From the NCBI GenBank assembly GCA_000146855.1, contig GL405246.1:1746725-1810724 (forward strand): a stretch of 64,000 nucleotides of DNA. The letters run 5' to 3'. The notes below the pieces were generated by a model. That model had not been told where the DNA came from, did not search any database, and saw only the letters and a program-made list of their open reading frames with translations. This DNA comes from [Eubacterium] yurii subsp. margaretiae ATCC 43715. Lineage in GTDB: Bacteria > Bacillota > Clostridia > Peptostreptococcales > Filifactoraceae. Positions 9,029-17,585 of this stretch are shown here, piece by piece (the stretch's first letter is position 1; every line of letters starts with the position of its first letter). Made by a program: the position numbers and the translations under genes.

Positions 9029-9733
9029 CTAATAAATTTTCTGTATTACTATTACAAGAGCAATCATCAAAGCTCCTAATAGTCCAATCATTAAGTCTGT
9101 TTTTCTAAACCGCAATTCTGTTAATGTTACCCTCTTCTCATCACTATCAAGTCCTCTAATAAGTGCTGAAGCTGACAGTTCATCTGAAATCTTAATCATT
9201 CTCATTAAAAGCGGAACAAGCGTATATTCAATGTGTTTAATTGGATGTAGCAATGGGAAAAATCTGCTTGTTACAATTCCTCGAATCTTCATATTCTCTT
9301 TTAATGCCTTGAGTTCTATTTTTATAGTTGGTACAAACCTAAGCAAAACACTAAAAGGTATACCAATGCTTCTTGGTACTTTCATTCTATTTAACGCTTC
9401 CAGCATTTCACTTACACTTGTAGTCTTTGTTATATATCCGCCAAACATAGCGATTAAGGTCATTCTTGATGCAAAGTAAATAAACATATATATTGCAAAT
9501 ACGATGCTTGCTTGACAAAACTTTCCAAGCCCTAACTCTATGCAGTATAAAAGCACAAAAAACAAAATAAAGCGTAACGCTCTTTTCCACATCCCGCTAT
9601 ATAAATATAGAAAAAAGGCAAAAACAATTAGTACAAAAAGTAGAATTGTATCGCTTATAAAAAAACTCGTGAATCCAACAATTGGAAGTAGCGTAAGTTT
9701 TATTCTCGGATCTATGTTTTTTTTATCTGCCAA
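9029..9733 (-). CDS. ecfT: ECF transporter T component (EcfT)
   Basis: The transmembrane coupling protein of an ECF importer, 234 residues, with hydrophobic N-terminal helices. A cytoplasmic coupling region contains RSIGIPFSVLLRFVPTI and later ISDELSASALIRGLDS, the SARG-like segment that contacts the ATPases. The start is a TTG at 9733 with SD GGAGG 8 nt upstream; the ATPase gene ahead overlaps it by 11 bases, implying translational coupling. Confidence 0.85.
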   Translation of the reverse strand: MADKKNIDPRIKLTLLPIVGFTSFFISDTILLFVLIVFAFFLYLYSGMWKRALRFILFFVLLYCIELGLGKFCQASIVFAIYMFIYFASRMTLIAMFGGYITKTTSVSEMLEALNRMKVPRSIGIPFSVLLRFVPTIKIELKALKENMKIRGIVTSRFFPLLHPIKHIEYTLVPLLMRMIKISDELSASALIRGLDSDEKRVTLTELRFRKTDLMIGLLGALMIALVIVIQKIY

Positions 9734-11240
9734 TCTTTCTGCCTCCTCTCATCTTGTCTAATATGAGAAATTTATTACTTTCACTCATATTCAAAACCTT
9801 TTCTATTTTTCCATCTCCCATTACCCATAACTTGCTCACTGTGTTTGCTAAAAACTCAAAATCATGACTTATTACCAAAACAGTTGTCCCATTTTTTAAT
9901 TGTTCTTCAATCAGTTTTGCAACTGAAAGCATTGAATCTTTATCACAACCTGATGTTGGTTCATCATAAATAAAAACTTTTGCCTGTTTCATCATTCCAC
10001 AAGCTATTGTAAGTCTTTGTTTTTCTCCTCTTGATAAAGCAAACGGATGCTTATCAATATATTTATATAAGCCAAGTACATTCAAAATAGACTTTGCCTT
10101 TTGGGTATTTTCTTTTTTATCTTTACTTGAAAGACCAAGTAGCATTTCATCAAGTACGCTTTCCGAAAACAACTGATAGTCTGAATCTTGAAAGACAAAA
10201 TATGACATATCCATTAAATCTTTATGATTCAATTCTTTATCTTTTCCCGCCCATATTGTTCCCTCTTTTATCTTCTCAAGTCCTGAAATCACTCTTGCAA
10301 ATGTAGTTTTCCCGGTACCATTTAACCCAATAAGACCAATGGCTTTTCCGCACTCCACACTGAAATCAAGATGATTTAAGATATATTGGTTTTGCTTATT
10401 TCCAACCTTAGTTGCACTTGGGTAACAAAATTTCAAGCCTTTTCCACTGATGCTTTCATCATTTAATTGATATGAATCTTTCTTCTCACTTATCCTGTAT
10501 TCTTCTAATTCAAGAGTTCTTAGTCCATTCTCATCCCAAAACTCTTGGTTAAGAGAAATAACTTTTTCACGACGCAAGTCCTGTGCAATTTCTCCATCTT
10601 TCATCAAAAGAAAACGGTCAAATAAAGACTTTACATAGTACAAACGATGTTCAATTAGAACAACCGTTGTTCCTTTTTTCTTTAATTTCTCCAAAATTAA
10701 AAATAGGTCAAATGTTGCTTTCATATCCAAATTTGCTGAAGGCTCATCTAAAATTAAAACTTTCGGATTCATTGCATAGATGCTTGCAATAGCTATCTTT
10801 TGTTTCTGCCCGCTTGATAATTCAAAAACAGATTTTCCTTTCAGTTCCTCAATATCCAATTCTGCGTATACTTCATCTACTCTCTGTTTGATTTCATCTC
10901 TTGATTTGCAGATGGTTTGAAGCCCAAAAGCTATTTCTTCATCTGTTGTTGTCGTGAAAAACTGACTTCTTGGATCTTGAAATACAGTCCCTACAATATG
11001 TCCTACTTCATGAAGCAATAGTTTGCTTATATCCTTTCCATACGCAAAGGCTTCTCCTTGCATTTTGCCTTTGTAATAATGTGGAATAAGACCATTCATC
11101 ACGCTTCCAAGAGTGCTTTTCCCACTTCCACTTTTCCCTGAAATTAAAACAAATTCACCTTTTTCAATTTCAAGATTGATATTTTTTAAAGCAGTTCGTC
11201 CATCTTCCCATTCATAAGAAACATCTTTTAACAAAATCAT
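9723..11240 (-). CDS. ECF transporter double ATPase (fused EcfA1-EcfA2 type)
   Basis: Two ABC ATPase domains lie in one chain. The first has Walker A GKSGSGKST, signature LSSGQKQKIA and Walker B LILDEPSANLD. The second has Walker A GLNGTGKTT, signature LSRGEKQRLT and Walker B FIYDEPTSGCD. There is no membrane segment. It powers the adjacent EcfT/MptD-type importer. I chose the ATG at 11240 (MILLKDVSYEW), 2 bases after the previous gene's stop; a longer frame from 11267 adds nine unconserved residues overlapping the upstream gene. Confidence 0.87.
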   Translation of the reverse strand: MILLKDVSYEWEDGRTALKNINLEIEKGEFVLISGKSGSGKSTLGSVMNGLIPHYYKGKMQGEAFAYGKDISKLLLHEVGHIVGTVFQDPRSQFFTTTTDEEIAFGLQTICKSRDEIKQRVDEVYAELDIEELKGKSVFELSSGQKQKIAIASIYAMNPKVLILDEPSANLDMKATFDLFLILEKLKKKGTTVVLIEHRLYYVKSLFDRFLLMKDGEIAQDLRREKVISLNQEFWDENGLRTLELEEYRISEKKDSYQLNDESISGKGLKFCYPSATKVGNKQNQYILNHLDFSVECGKAIGLIGLNGTGKTTFARVISGLEKIKEGTIWAGKDKELNHKDLMDMSYFVFQDSDYQLFSESVLDEMLLGLSSKDKKENTQKAKSILNVLGLYKYIDKHPFALSRGEKQRLTIACGMMKQAKVFIYDEPTSGCDKDSMLSVAKLIEEQLKNGTTVLVISHDFEFLANTVSKLWVMGDGKIEKVLNMSESNKFLILDKMRGGRKIGR

Positions 11241-11242
11241 GA

Positions 11243-12952
11243 TTATACCCCATACTGTGCTTTCCATAATTTTTTGTAGTACCCATCTTTCTCTAAAAGT
11301 TCCCTGTGATTTCCTTTTTCCAATAGTTTTCCTTTTTGGAACACAAGAATTTGATCTGCCTTTTGAATGGTTCTTAAATGATGAGCAATCACAAGAACAG
11401 TTCTGTCCTTTGCAAGCTCTGTAATGGCATCTTGTATCAGCGACTCATTGACAGGGTCAACATTACTTGTCATCTCATCAAGAATTAAAATCGGCGCATC
11501 TTTCAAAAACGCTCTTGCAATGGATATTCTCTGTCTTTGTCCGCCTGACAATATTCCGCCGTTTTCGCCAATATCCGTTTCATAACCTTTTGGTAAACTC
11601 ATAATGAAATCATGTATCCTTGCTTTCTTTGCAGCTTTAATGATTTCCTCTTTTGTAGCTCCTTTTTTACCTACTCTGATATTTTCTTCAATCGTGTTAT
11701 CAAACAGTTGAACATTCTGCATAACAATGCTGATACGATCTAAAAGCTCATCATAAGGAATATCTCTTATATCAATTCCTCCGAGTGTAATTTTCCCTTT
11801 ATGCACATCATAAAATCTTAGAAGTAAGTTGGTTATAGTAGTCTTTCCACTACCTGATTCTCCAACTAAGGCTGTCATTGTTTTTTCATCAATATCAAAA
11901 CTTAAATTTTCCATTTTAAATTCATCTTTTTCATAGGAAAAACCAATGTTTTCAAAAGCTATATCATTATCTTTCGGAACAATTCCATTCACTTTATCCG
12001 GGATTACATCTGCATATAAAATTCTTGAAAGTCTTTCGTAACTATCTATCGCCGAAACATAGTACATATAGTGTTGTTCCATAGAAGCGAACGGCTTATA
12101 AAACTCTTTTGAAATTACTGCAAAGATAATAAAATGAAGTACATCAAGACTTCCCTTTGTAACAAGTATTGCTCCTGTAATTAAAAGAACTAAATATCCA
12201 ATATCCAGTAAAAAACCAAATATAGATAGCTGTTTTGCCTTGAATCTTGAAGCTACTTTACTTGTTTCTCCAAACTTTTTTGTCTTATTCATAAGCTCAT
12301 TATCCAAGCTCTTATTGTTTGAAAAACTCTTTAATACAGGTATTCCTCTAACATATTCAACAAATAAGCTAACCATATCAAGAAGTGCTGAATTGTTCTG
12401 ATTTTCCATTTTTTCAGATTGCTTAATTGTCATATATAGAAAGGCAAGTGCAATTGGAACGGATACTGCCATTATCAGTGCCAACTTTATATCAATACTT
12501 GCAAGACCAACAAATACGACTGCACCTATCAAAAAATCGCCAAACATTCTTGACCACATGTGTCCTACAACAAGGGACATATTATCAACATCTTTGTGTA
12601 AAATTGTATTGATTTCTCCCAATCTTTCATTTGTATAAAAACCTAAGCTGAATTTCTTTAATTTGATAATCATGCGTTCTCTGATTTGCTGAACAATATC
12701 AAAACCTGCACTATGCTTTTTCATATCTGCGACCATATTACAAATACCTTTGAACACTACAAGTAATCCAATCGCAATAAAATATTTATATAGGCTTGCT
12801 AAGCTCGTTCCATCAAAGATTTGGAACAGTATAGAAAATACGATAACAATCATAGCTATGGAGCTTAGTCCATAAAGGGCAAAGAATATACTTGATATAA
12901 TCAAATCTCTCTTCCCGGTTTTTGTAAGTAGTTTTAACATTTCTCTAAACAT
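11243..12952 (-). CDS. ABC half-transporter (membrane domain plus ATPase), second of a pair
   Basis: 569 residues: about six membrane helices (1-310), then an ATPase with Walker A GESGSGKTT, signature LSGGQRQRISIAR, Walker B LILDEMTSNVD and switch His in AHHL. It overlaps its partner at 12945 by 8 bases and probably forms a heterodimer with it. Type IV exporter fold proteins of this arrangement include siderophore importers of the YbtPQ/IrtAB type. The neighbouring ECF genes make an uptake role plausible but unproven; multidrug export is the alternative. Confidence 0.85.
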   Translation of the reverse strand: MFREMLKLLTKTGKRDLIISSIFFALYGLSSIAMIVIVFSILFQIFDGTSLASLYKYFIAIGLLVVFKGICNMVADMKKHSAGFDIVQQIRERMIIKLKKFSLGFYTNERLGEINTILHKDVDNMSLVVGHMWSRMFGDFLIGAVVFVGLASIDIKLALIMAVSVPIALAFLYMTIKQSEKMENQNNSALLDMVSLFVEYVRGIPVLKSFSNNKSLDNELMNKTKKFGETSKVASRFKAKQLSIFGFLLDIGYLVLLITGAILVTKGSLDVLHFIIFAVISKEFYKPFASMEQHYMYYVSAIDSYERLSRILYADVIPDKVNGIVPKDNDIAFENIGFSYEKDEFKMENLSFDIDEKTMTALVGESGSGKTTITNLLLRFYDVHKGKITLGGIDIRDIPYDELLDRISIVMQNVQLFDNTIEENIRVGKKGATKEEIIKAAKKARIHDFIMSLPKGYETDIGENGGILSGGQRQRISIARAFLKDAPILILDEMTSNVDPVNESLIQDAITELAKDRTVLVIAHHLRTIQKADQILVFQKGKLLEKGNHRELLEKDGYYKKLWKAQYGV

Positions 12953-14684
12953 TTTCTGTTACCACCTCTTTCAAATTCCATCTATCTACCTTGTTCTGTG
13001 CTTCCACCATATCCTTATAAAACTCACATCTTTTCATCAGCTCTTCATGGCTTCCTGCATCAAGAACAACACCCTTATTCATAACTATAATTTGGTCTGA
13101 ATCTCTAATCGTATTTAGATGATGAGCAATTGTAATGATGGTTTTATCCTTACTTAAATCATCAATCGCTTCACCTATTAGTCTTTCATTTTCACTATCA
13201 ACAGCTGCCATTGCTTCATCTAATATCAAAATCGGTGCATTTTTAAGTATCATTCTTGCTATGGAGATTCTTTGTTTTTCTCCACCGGATAACTTAACTC
13301 CCATTTCACCTACTCGTGTTTCATATCCATTTGGTAAAGCAGAAATAAAATCATGGCATCTTGCTTTTTTAGCTGCTTCTATGACTTCTTCTTTTGTTGC
13401 ATTTAATTTTCCGATTGCTATATTTTCAAAAATGCTTAAATCAAAAAGGATAACTTCTTGTTGCACACTACCAATCAGCATTGATATATTTTCTTGACTA
13501 TATTCTTTTATGTCTTTTCCATTTATCAGTATTTGTCCTTCGTCTGCATCCCAAAATCCCATAAGCAAATTAGATACAGTACTTTTCCCACAACCGCTTG
13601 CTCCTACAAAGGCATTCAAACTATTTTTCTTAAAAGTCAAATTGATATTTTTAAGCTCAAATCCATCTTTTCCGTATGCAAAATTCACATCTTTAAATTC
13701 TATGTTTCCAAATTCTAAACCTTGTTCTGTCTTTTTGTTTGGAAGTGGAACTGTTAAAACTTTTTCAATCGCCTTTAATGCCTCCCTAAACACAATAGTA
13801 AAATGTTGCAATGTAGCTGTCTTACTTATAGATGCAGTAAACGCAGATGATAAAATAATTGCAAGGATAAAATTAGGCGTTGTAATATTTCCCTGATAAA
13901 GAAAGATACTTCCCAAAATCATGACAATTACCACTCCAATTTCCATAAATATGTCAATGAGTCCCATTGGAATTGTAATTGCTCCCATGCTCTTTTTAAC
14001 CCAGTAAATATATTCTCTTGCCGTTTTTAATGTTCTTTCACTAATTTCCTCTTCTTTAGCAAAAGCCTTAATAACAGAAATATTTTTTACATATTCCATT
14101 AGCTCTTCTCTCATCTTGTTTTCATGGTTAAAGTAAATAGCAAAGTTTTTATCCATTGTTTTCTGTGAAAGAACTTTTACCAAATACATGAGTGGAACTC
14201 CGGCAATCATTCCAAGAGCAAGACGCCAATCCACAAAAATCATGGCTATGAAAATGATAGTAGGCAGAAGTGTAACTGACATTATTTCAGGAAGACCATG
14301 GGCAAGGTATACTTCCACTTGCTCTACATCATGCTGAACAATGTTCGTTAGCTCCCCGGTATTATGTTCTTTGAAAAATCCCAAACTTAGTTTTTTTAGA
14401 TGCCCGATAATATCTACCCTAAGTTCTGTCAATTTTTCGTATGCTTTCTCATGAGCAACCTTTGTTGCAAAATAGTAAAACACGCCTTTTAATACAAACG
14501 ATATAAAGATTCCCAAGAATATATACTTTAAATTCCCTTCATTAATATAGTTTGTGATTAAAGAACTAATCAAATATACAAGTAAGATTTGTGGTATCAA
14601 ATCAAATACTATTTTTAAAGCAAGAAGTAAATTGGATAAGCCGTTTTTCCCAATCACTTTTTTTCTTAATTCTTTTTCCGGCAT
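12945..14684 (-). CDS. ABC half-transporter (membrane domain plus ATPase), first of a pair
   Basis: It has six N-terminal membrane helices and a C-terminal ATPase with Walker A GASGCGKST, signature LSGGEKQRISIAR, Walker B LILDEAMAAVD and AHHL switch. The ATG at 14684 (MPEKELRKKV) is preceded by GAAAGGAG at 8 nt. A TTG at 14702 lies inside that SD and is not credible as a start. It is the first gene of the operon, directly downstream of a perfect palindrome (14711-14734) that is probably the TetR operator. Confidence 0.85.
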   Translation of the reverse strand: MPEKELRKKVIGKNGLSNLLLALKIVFDLIPQILLVYLISSLITNYINEGNLKYIFLGIFISFVLKGVFYYFATKVAHEKAYEKLTELRVDIIGHLKKLSLGFFKEHNTGELTNIVQHDVEQVEVYLAHGLPEIMSVTLLPTIIFIAMIFVDWRLALGMIAGVPLMYLVKVLSQKTMDKNFAIYFNHENKMREELMEYVKNISVIKAFAKEEEISERTLKTAREYIYWVKKSMGAITIPMGLIDIFMEIGVVIVMILGSIFLYQGNITTPNFILAIILSSAFTASISKTATLQHFTIVFREALKAIEKVLTVPLPNKKTEQGLEFGNIEFKDVNFAYGKDGFELKNINLTFKKNSLNAFVGASGCGKSTVSNLLMGFWDADEGQILINGKDIKEYSQENISMLIGSVQQEVILFDLSIFENIAIGKLNATKEEVIEAAKKARCHDFISALPNGYETRVGEMGVKLSGGEKQRISIARMILKNAPILILDEAMAAVDSENERLIGEAIDDLSKDKTIITIAHHLNTIRDSDQIIVMNKGVVLDAGSHEELMKRCEFYKDMVEAQNKVDRWNLKEVVTENV

Positions 14685-14710
14685 GAACAATTCTCCTTTC
14701 AAAATTGAAT

Positions 14711-14734
14711 AATATTGAATTTTAATTCAATATT
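14711..14734. promoter_or_regulatory. TetR operator candidate before the ABC/ECF operon
   Basis: A perfect inverted repeat, AATATTGAAT-TTTA-ATTCAATATT, sits 27 bases before the ABC start codon. The same half-site recurs as an inverted pair in front of the tetR gene at 15381-15422. A transcript terminator is unlikely because there is no GC content and no U-run. Confidence 0.65.
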
Positions 14735-14787
14735 AAGCTTTAAAGTAAGACTTTGCTGATTACGCAAAGTCTATTTTTTAGTGCTGA

Positions 14788-15360
14788 TTATAGAGATTCC
14801 ACTCCCTTGTAATAACACCTTGCAATAAGTTTTAGCATATCTTTTGCCCACTTTTCACTTTGATAGTGCCTTGCTATTTCAAGAAGCCCCTCTGTAAAGT
14901 TACTGGCTAAAATATGGGCAAGCATTGGATCATATTCCTGTTTCGATTGTCTTTTTAAACTTACTTCAATATGAACCTGCATTTGCGATATGAGTTTTTG
15001 TTTTGCTTCTGTATGCTTTGTACCTGAGCTTTTATCCATTAAAATAATTAACTTCTTACGCTCTTTTAAAAGTTCATGAATATAATTTTCTCCAACTTCA
15101 TCAAACCTTTCAGAAGCAGAACCTTTTTCCAAAGATTCTTCCTCATTAAAAGCTGACTCGAAGTTTATATAAACAGAACTTACTACTGCATCAAACAAAA
15201 CTTCCTTATTTTTGAAATAGGTATAAATTAGTGCCACAGGAATATCTGCTTCTTTTGCAATTTCTGTTAATTTGGCACCTCTATAATCCTTTTTATAAAA
15301 CACTTTTTCTGCTGCTTCAAGTATTCTATTTCTAACTTCTTCTTTTAATACTTGTGCCAT
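14788..15360 (-). CDS. TetR/AcrR-family regulator of the ABC/ECF operon
   Basis: 190 residues. The N-terminal helix-turn-helix (ILEAAEKVFYKKDYRGAKLTEIAKEADIPVALIYTYFKNKEVLF) fits TetR; the C-terminal ligand/dimer domain is divergent. It probably represses its own gene and the downstream transporter operon through the shared AATATTGAAT half-sites. The ligand is presumably the transported compound (inference). The ATG has SD AGAGGTG upstream. Confidence 0.85.
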   Translation of the reverse strand: MAQVLKEEVRNRILEAAEKVFYKKDYRGAKLTEIAKEADIPVALIYTYFKNKEVLFDAVVSSVYINFESAFNEEESLEKGSASERFDEVGENYIHELLKERKKLIILMDKSSGTKHTEAKQKLISQMQVHIEVSLKRQSKQEYDPMLAHILASNFTEGLLEIARHYQSEKWAKDMLKLIARCYYKGVESL

Positions 15361-15380
15361 AGCACACCTCTTTTTATCAC

Positions 15381-15422
15381 AATACTGAATTTATATTTAA
15401 TAATAAATTAAAATTCAATATT
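15381..15422. promoter_or_regulatory. TetR operator candidate before the tetR gene
   Basis: The arms AATACTGAATTT (15381-15392) and AAATTCAATATT (15411-15422) are an inverted repeat with one mismatch, matching the half-site of the palindrome at 14711-14734. The position upstream of the tetR start supports autoregulation. Confidence 0.55.
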
Positions 15423-15424
15423 TG

Positions 15425-15757
15425 TCAAGTTAACTTTGTTTCCATATTTTCATACTCACTTATCGGTATCCCTGCTCTTTTCAAACTCCTTAGCCTTTCC
15501 TGTTTTTTCTCTTCTCTCCTTGCCTTATATCTGTCCTCATATTCTTTTTGCTTGCCATTTACTTTACACTTCAAATAATTTTGATGGAGTCTGTCCTTTC
15601 TCTCATTGATTTTTCGTTCTTTGTCATCAAGTTTTAGCCGTTCTTCTTCGGTTAATTCTTCTTTTGGCAGTTTATAATTTCCGATAAAGTTAAAATATAT
15701 TTCTATCTTTTGTTTTGATGTAGCCCATATCTTAATTTTGTTGATGATAGGCAGGAT
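15425..15757 (-). pseudogene. C-terminal fragment of a large serine recombinase (Tn1549/TnpX type)
   Basis: An open frame of about 110 residues without a start codon ends at 15425. It reads ...WATSKQKIEIYFNFIGNYK, then a Glu/Lys-rich stretch (LTEEERLKLDDKERK), GKQKEYEDRYKARREEKKQ and LKRAGIPISEYENMETKLT. The IEIYFNFIG strand followed by a basic coiled tail is the usual end of large serine recombinases carried by Tn1549-like and related conjugative or mobilisable elements (DUF4368 region). The catalytic N-terminal and zinc domains are absent; an in-frame TAG closes the frame upstream. It lies between the two TetR-controlled cassettes. Confidence 0.6.
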
Positions 15758-16007
15758 CTATTTTTTCTGCTTTCAAAATCTTCGCTATTTTATATAGTGA
15801 TGAAGTATCCTTCTTAATTCTATTACTCCTGATGTAGCTTTGAGAGTTGTAATGTGATGACTGAAAATAAATCTGCAGTATTATATCTTTGTTTGAGCGT
15901 TTAGAAAGTATCTGACCTTTTTGTGTACTCTTAAAACCTTGCAAAGTAAGAAGATTAAATATTTCATAACATCCTTTTAGAAATATATCCCTTATTTTTT
16001 CAATCAT
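15732..16007 (-). CDS. Hypothetical protein, possibly truncated (DUF4304-like)
   Basis: 91 residues. The first ~65 (MIEKIRDIFLKGCYEIFNLLTLQGFK...ILQIYFQSSHYNSQ) loosely resemble DUF4304 proteins, whose N-terminus has a GFKKKG motif followed by an I.IQ.S..N strand. DUF4304 proteins are longer, so this would be truncated. The tail overlaps the recombinase fragment in another frame, consistent with a broken junction. No further support; it may not be a functional gene. Confidence 0.35.
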   Translation of the reverse strand: MIEKIRDIFLKGCYEIFNLLTLQGFKSTQKGQILSKRSNKDIILQIYFQSSHYNSQSYIRSNRIKKDTSSLYKIAKILKAEKIDPAYHQQN

Positions 16008-16207
16008 AACACACTCCTATATCTCACTTTATTATCTTATGATTTCAAACTTTAATAGAAAACTTAGCTTCTATCTAATACTAATCACCATTTATAATGT
16101 CATATATCTAAAGTTATTGAAATATTATTTTTTTAGTTTTCGACAACTTATCCTTAATATATTTTAGGACAATTCAATTGGTTTTTAGTATAAATTTTTT
16201 ATAAACT

Positions 16208-17584
16208 TTAAATGCCATCTTTTTTGCATTTATCATTAGAAAATTTTATTTTACTAACTACGATAACATCTAACCCAAATGACAAAACATCTGCCACTGG
16301 TTGAAGCAAATATATTCCAAATTGCCCAAACATATTTGACAAAATATATAATAACGGAATATAAAATATTCCTTGTCGTGAAATTGAAATAATTGATGCC
16401 CAAAAATATTGTCCAATATTTTGCATTAGCATACTACTAATCGCAAAGTATCCTAAAAGCGGCAATGTAATACATTGCATACGCAGTATCTCAGAACCGA
16501 CTAAAATAACTTCATTATCATTTGACATTGTTTTAATAAGCAGTTCAGAAAAAAGATATAACAAAATTGCCGCCATAATTAAAAATAAAGTACCTCCTAC
16601 TACTGCAAATTTAAAAGCCTTTTTAACTCTATCATATTTCTTTGCACCGTAATTCATTGCACAGATAGGTTGAAACCCCTGCCCCCAGCCTATCATTATC
16701 ATATATGCTAATGCTACTATCCTTGAACTTATTGTTAATGCTGCTATAACACCATCACCATATTTTGAGGCTACAACATTAAGTAAAATTAAAGCGATAC
16801 TTGTAATAGATTGTCTTGAAAAATTAGGCATTCCTCCTGCCAAAATATGATATACTCTATCTTTATTTATTCTTGCTTTTTTTAAGTCAACAGCAATATT
16901 TCCATTTTTTCCTGATAAATTCGTTAATACGATGCACCCTGTAATTTGTCCTATCAATGTTGCATATCCGGCTCCAATAAACCCGAATTTAAACACAAAC
17001 ATCAATACAGGATCCAGAACCATATTGACAGCCATTCCTATAAGCAATCCTGTCATTCCATCTTTTACATTCCCACAAAGTCTTAATTGATTGTAAAGCG
17101 TAACAGAATAAAGACCAAATGGAATGCTGATAATAATTACCTTTAGATACTCCACTGTAAAATTCAACAAGTTTTTTGAAGCACTTGCTCCTATAAATTT
17201 CGACAATGGTAAAACTAAAAACCAAGATAAAATAGCTATTAAAATACCAATGACAATAGAAAAGAGAATTCCAATAGACGATATAATTTCTGCTTCCTTT
17301 TCTTCATTTTCTCCAATCTTTTTCGACATTATGTTTCCACTTCCATACCCAAACCAAAATCCAATAGCTTGAATAAAACTCATAAAGCTAAACACAATAC
17401 CGATAGCAGCTGTCATGGATTTATTATTTAAAATACCGACAAAAAATGTATCAGTCAGATTATAAATTACCATGACGAGCATACCTATAATGGTAGGAAT
17501 GGACGTTTTCACTAATAATAGTAGAACATCATCATTTAAAATAGCTTTTCTTCTACGTTCTTTTTTATTATTACTTGAGTTCAT
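16208..17584 (-). CDS. MATE-family efflux transporter
   Basis: 458 residues with about 12 membrane helices in two halves. The N-terminal half contains LVKTSIPTIIGMLVMVIYNLTDTFFVG, a classic MATE start. It exports cationic or drug-like compounds by Na+ or H+ antiport. The ATG is one base beyond the stop of the PEP-dependent phosphotransferase-like gene (TAG-C-ATG), so the two are translationally coupled. Co-expression under a TetR regulator suggests a joint drug-resistance or metabolite-handling role. Confidence 0.9.
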   Translation of the reverse strand: MNSSNNKKERRRKAILNDDVLLLLVKTSIPTIIGMLVMVIYNLTDTFFVGILNNKSMTAAIGIVFSFMSFIQAIGFWFGYGSGNIMSKKIGENEEKEAEIISSIGILFSIVIGILIAILSWFLVLPLSKFIGASASKNLLNFTVEYLKVIIISIPFGLYSVTLYNQLRLCGNVKDGMTGLLIGMAVNMVLDPVLMFVFKFGFIGAGYATLIGQITGCIVLTNLSGKNGNIAVDLKKARINKDRVYHILAGGMPNFSRQSITSIALILLNVVASKYGDGVIAALTISSRIVALAYMIMIGWGQGFQPICAMNYGAKKYDRVKKAFKFAVVGGTLFLIMAAILLYLFSELLIKTMSNDNEVILVGSEILRMQCITLPLLGYFAISSMLMQNIGQYFWASIISISRQGIFYIPLLYILSNMFGQFGIYLLQPVADVLSFGLDVIVVSKIKFSNDKCKKDGI

Positions 17585-17585
17585 G

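Noticed and set aside
11241..11267. Longer start (GTG/ATG region at 11267) for the double ECF ATPase
   Set aside because: It overlaps the preceding ABC gene by 25 bases and adds residues unlike the family; ATG 11240 starts exactly at the conserved MILLKDVSYEW.
15428..15560. A frameshift inside the serine recombinase fragment
   Set aside because: Careful re-reading of the run of T at 15503-15508 shows one continuous frame to the stop at 15425; only the missing start and truncated 5' part mark it as a fragment.
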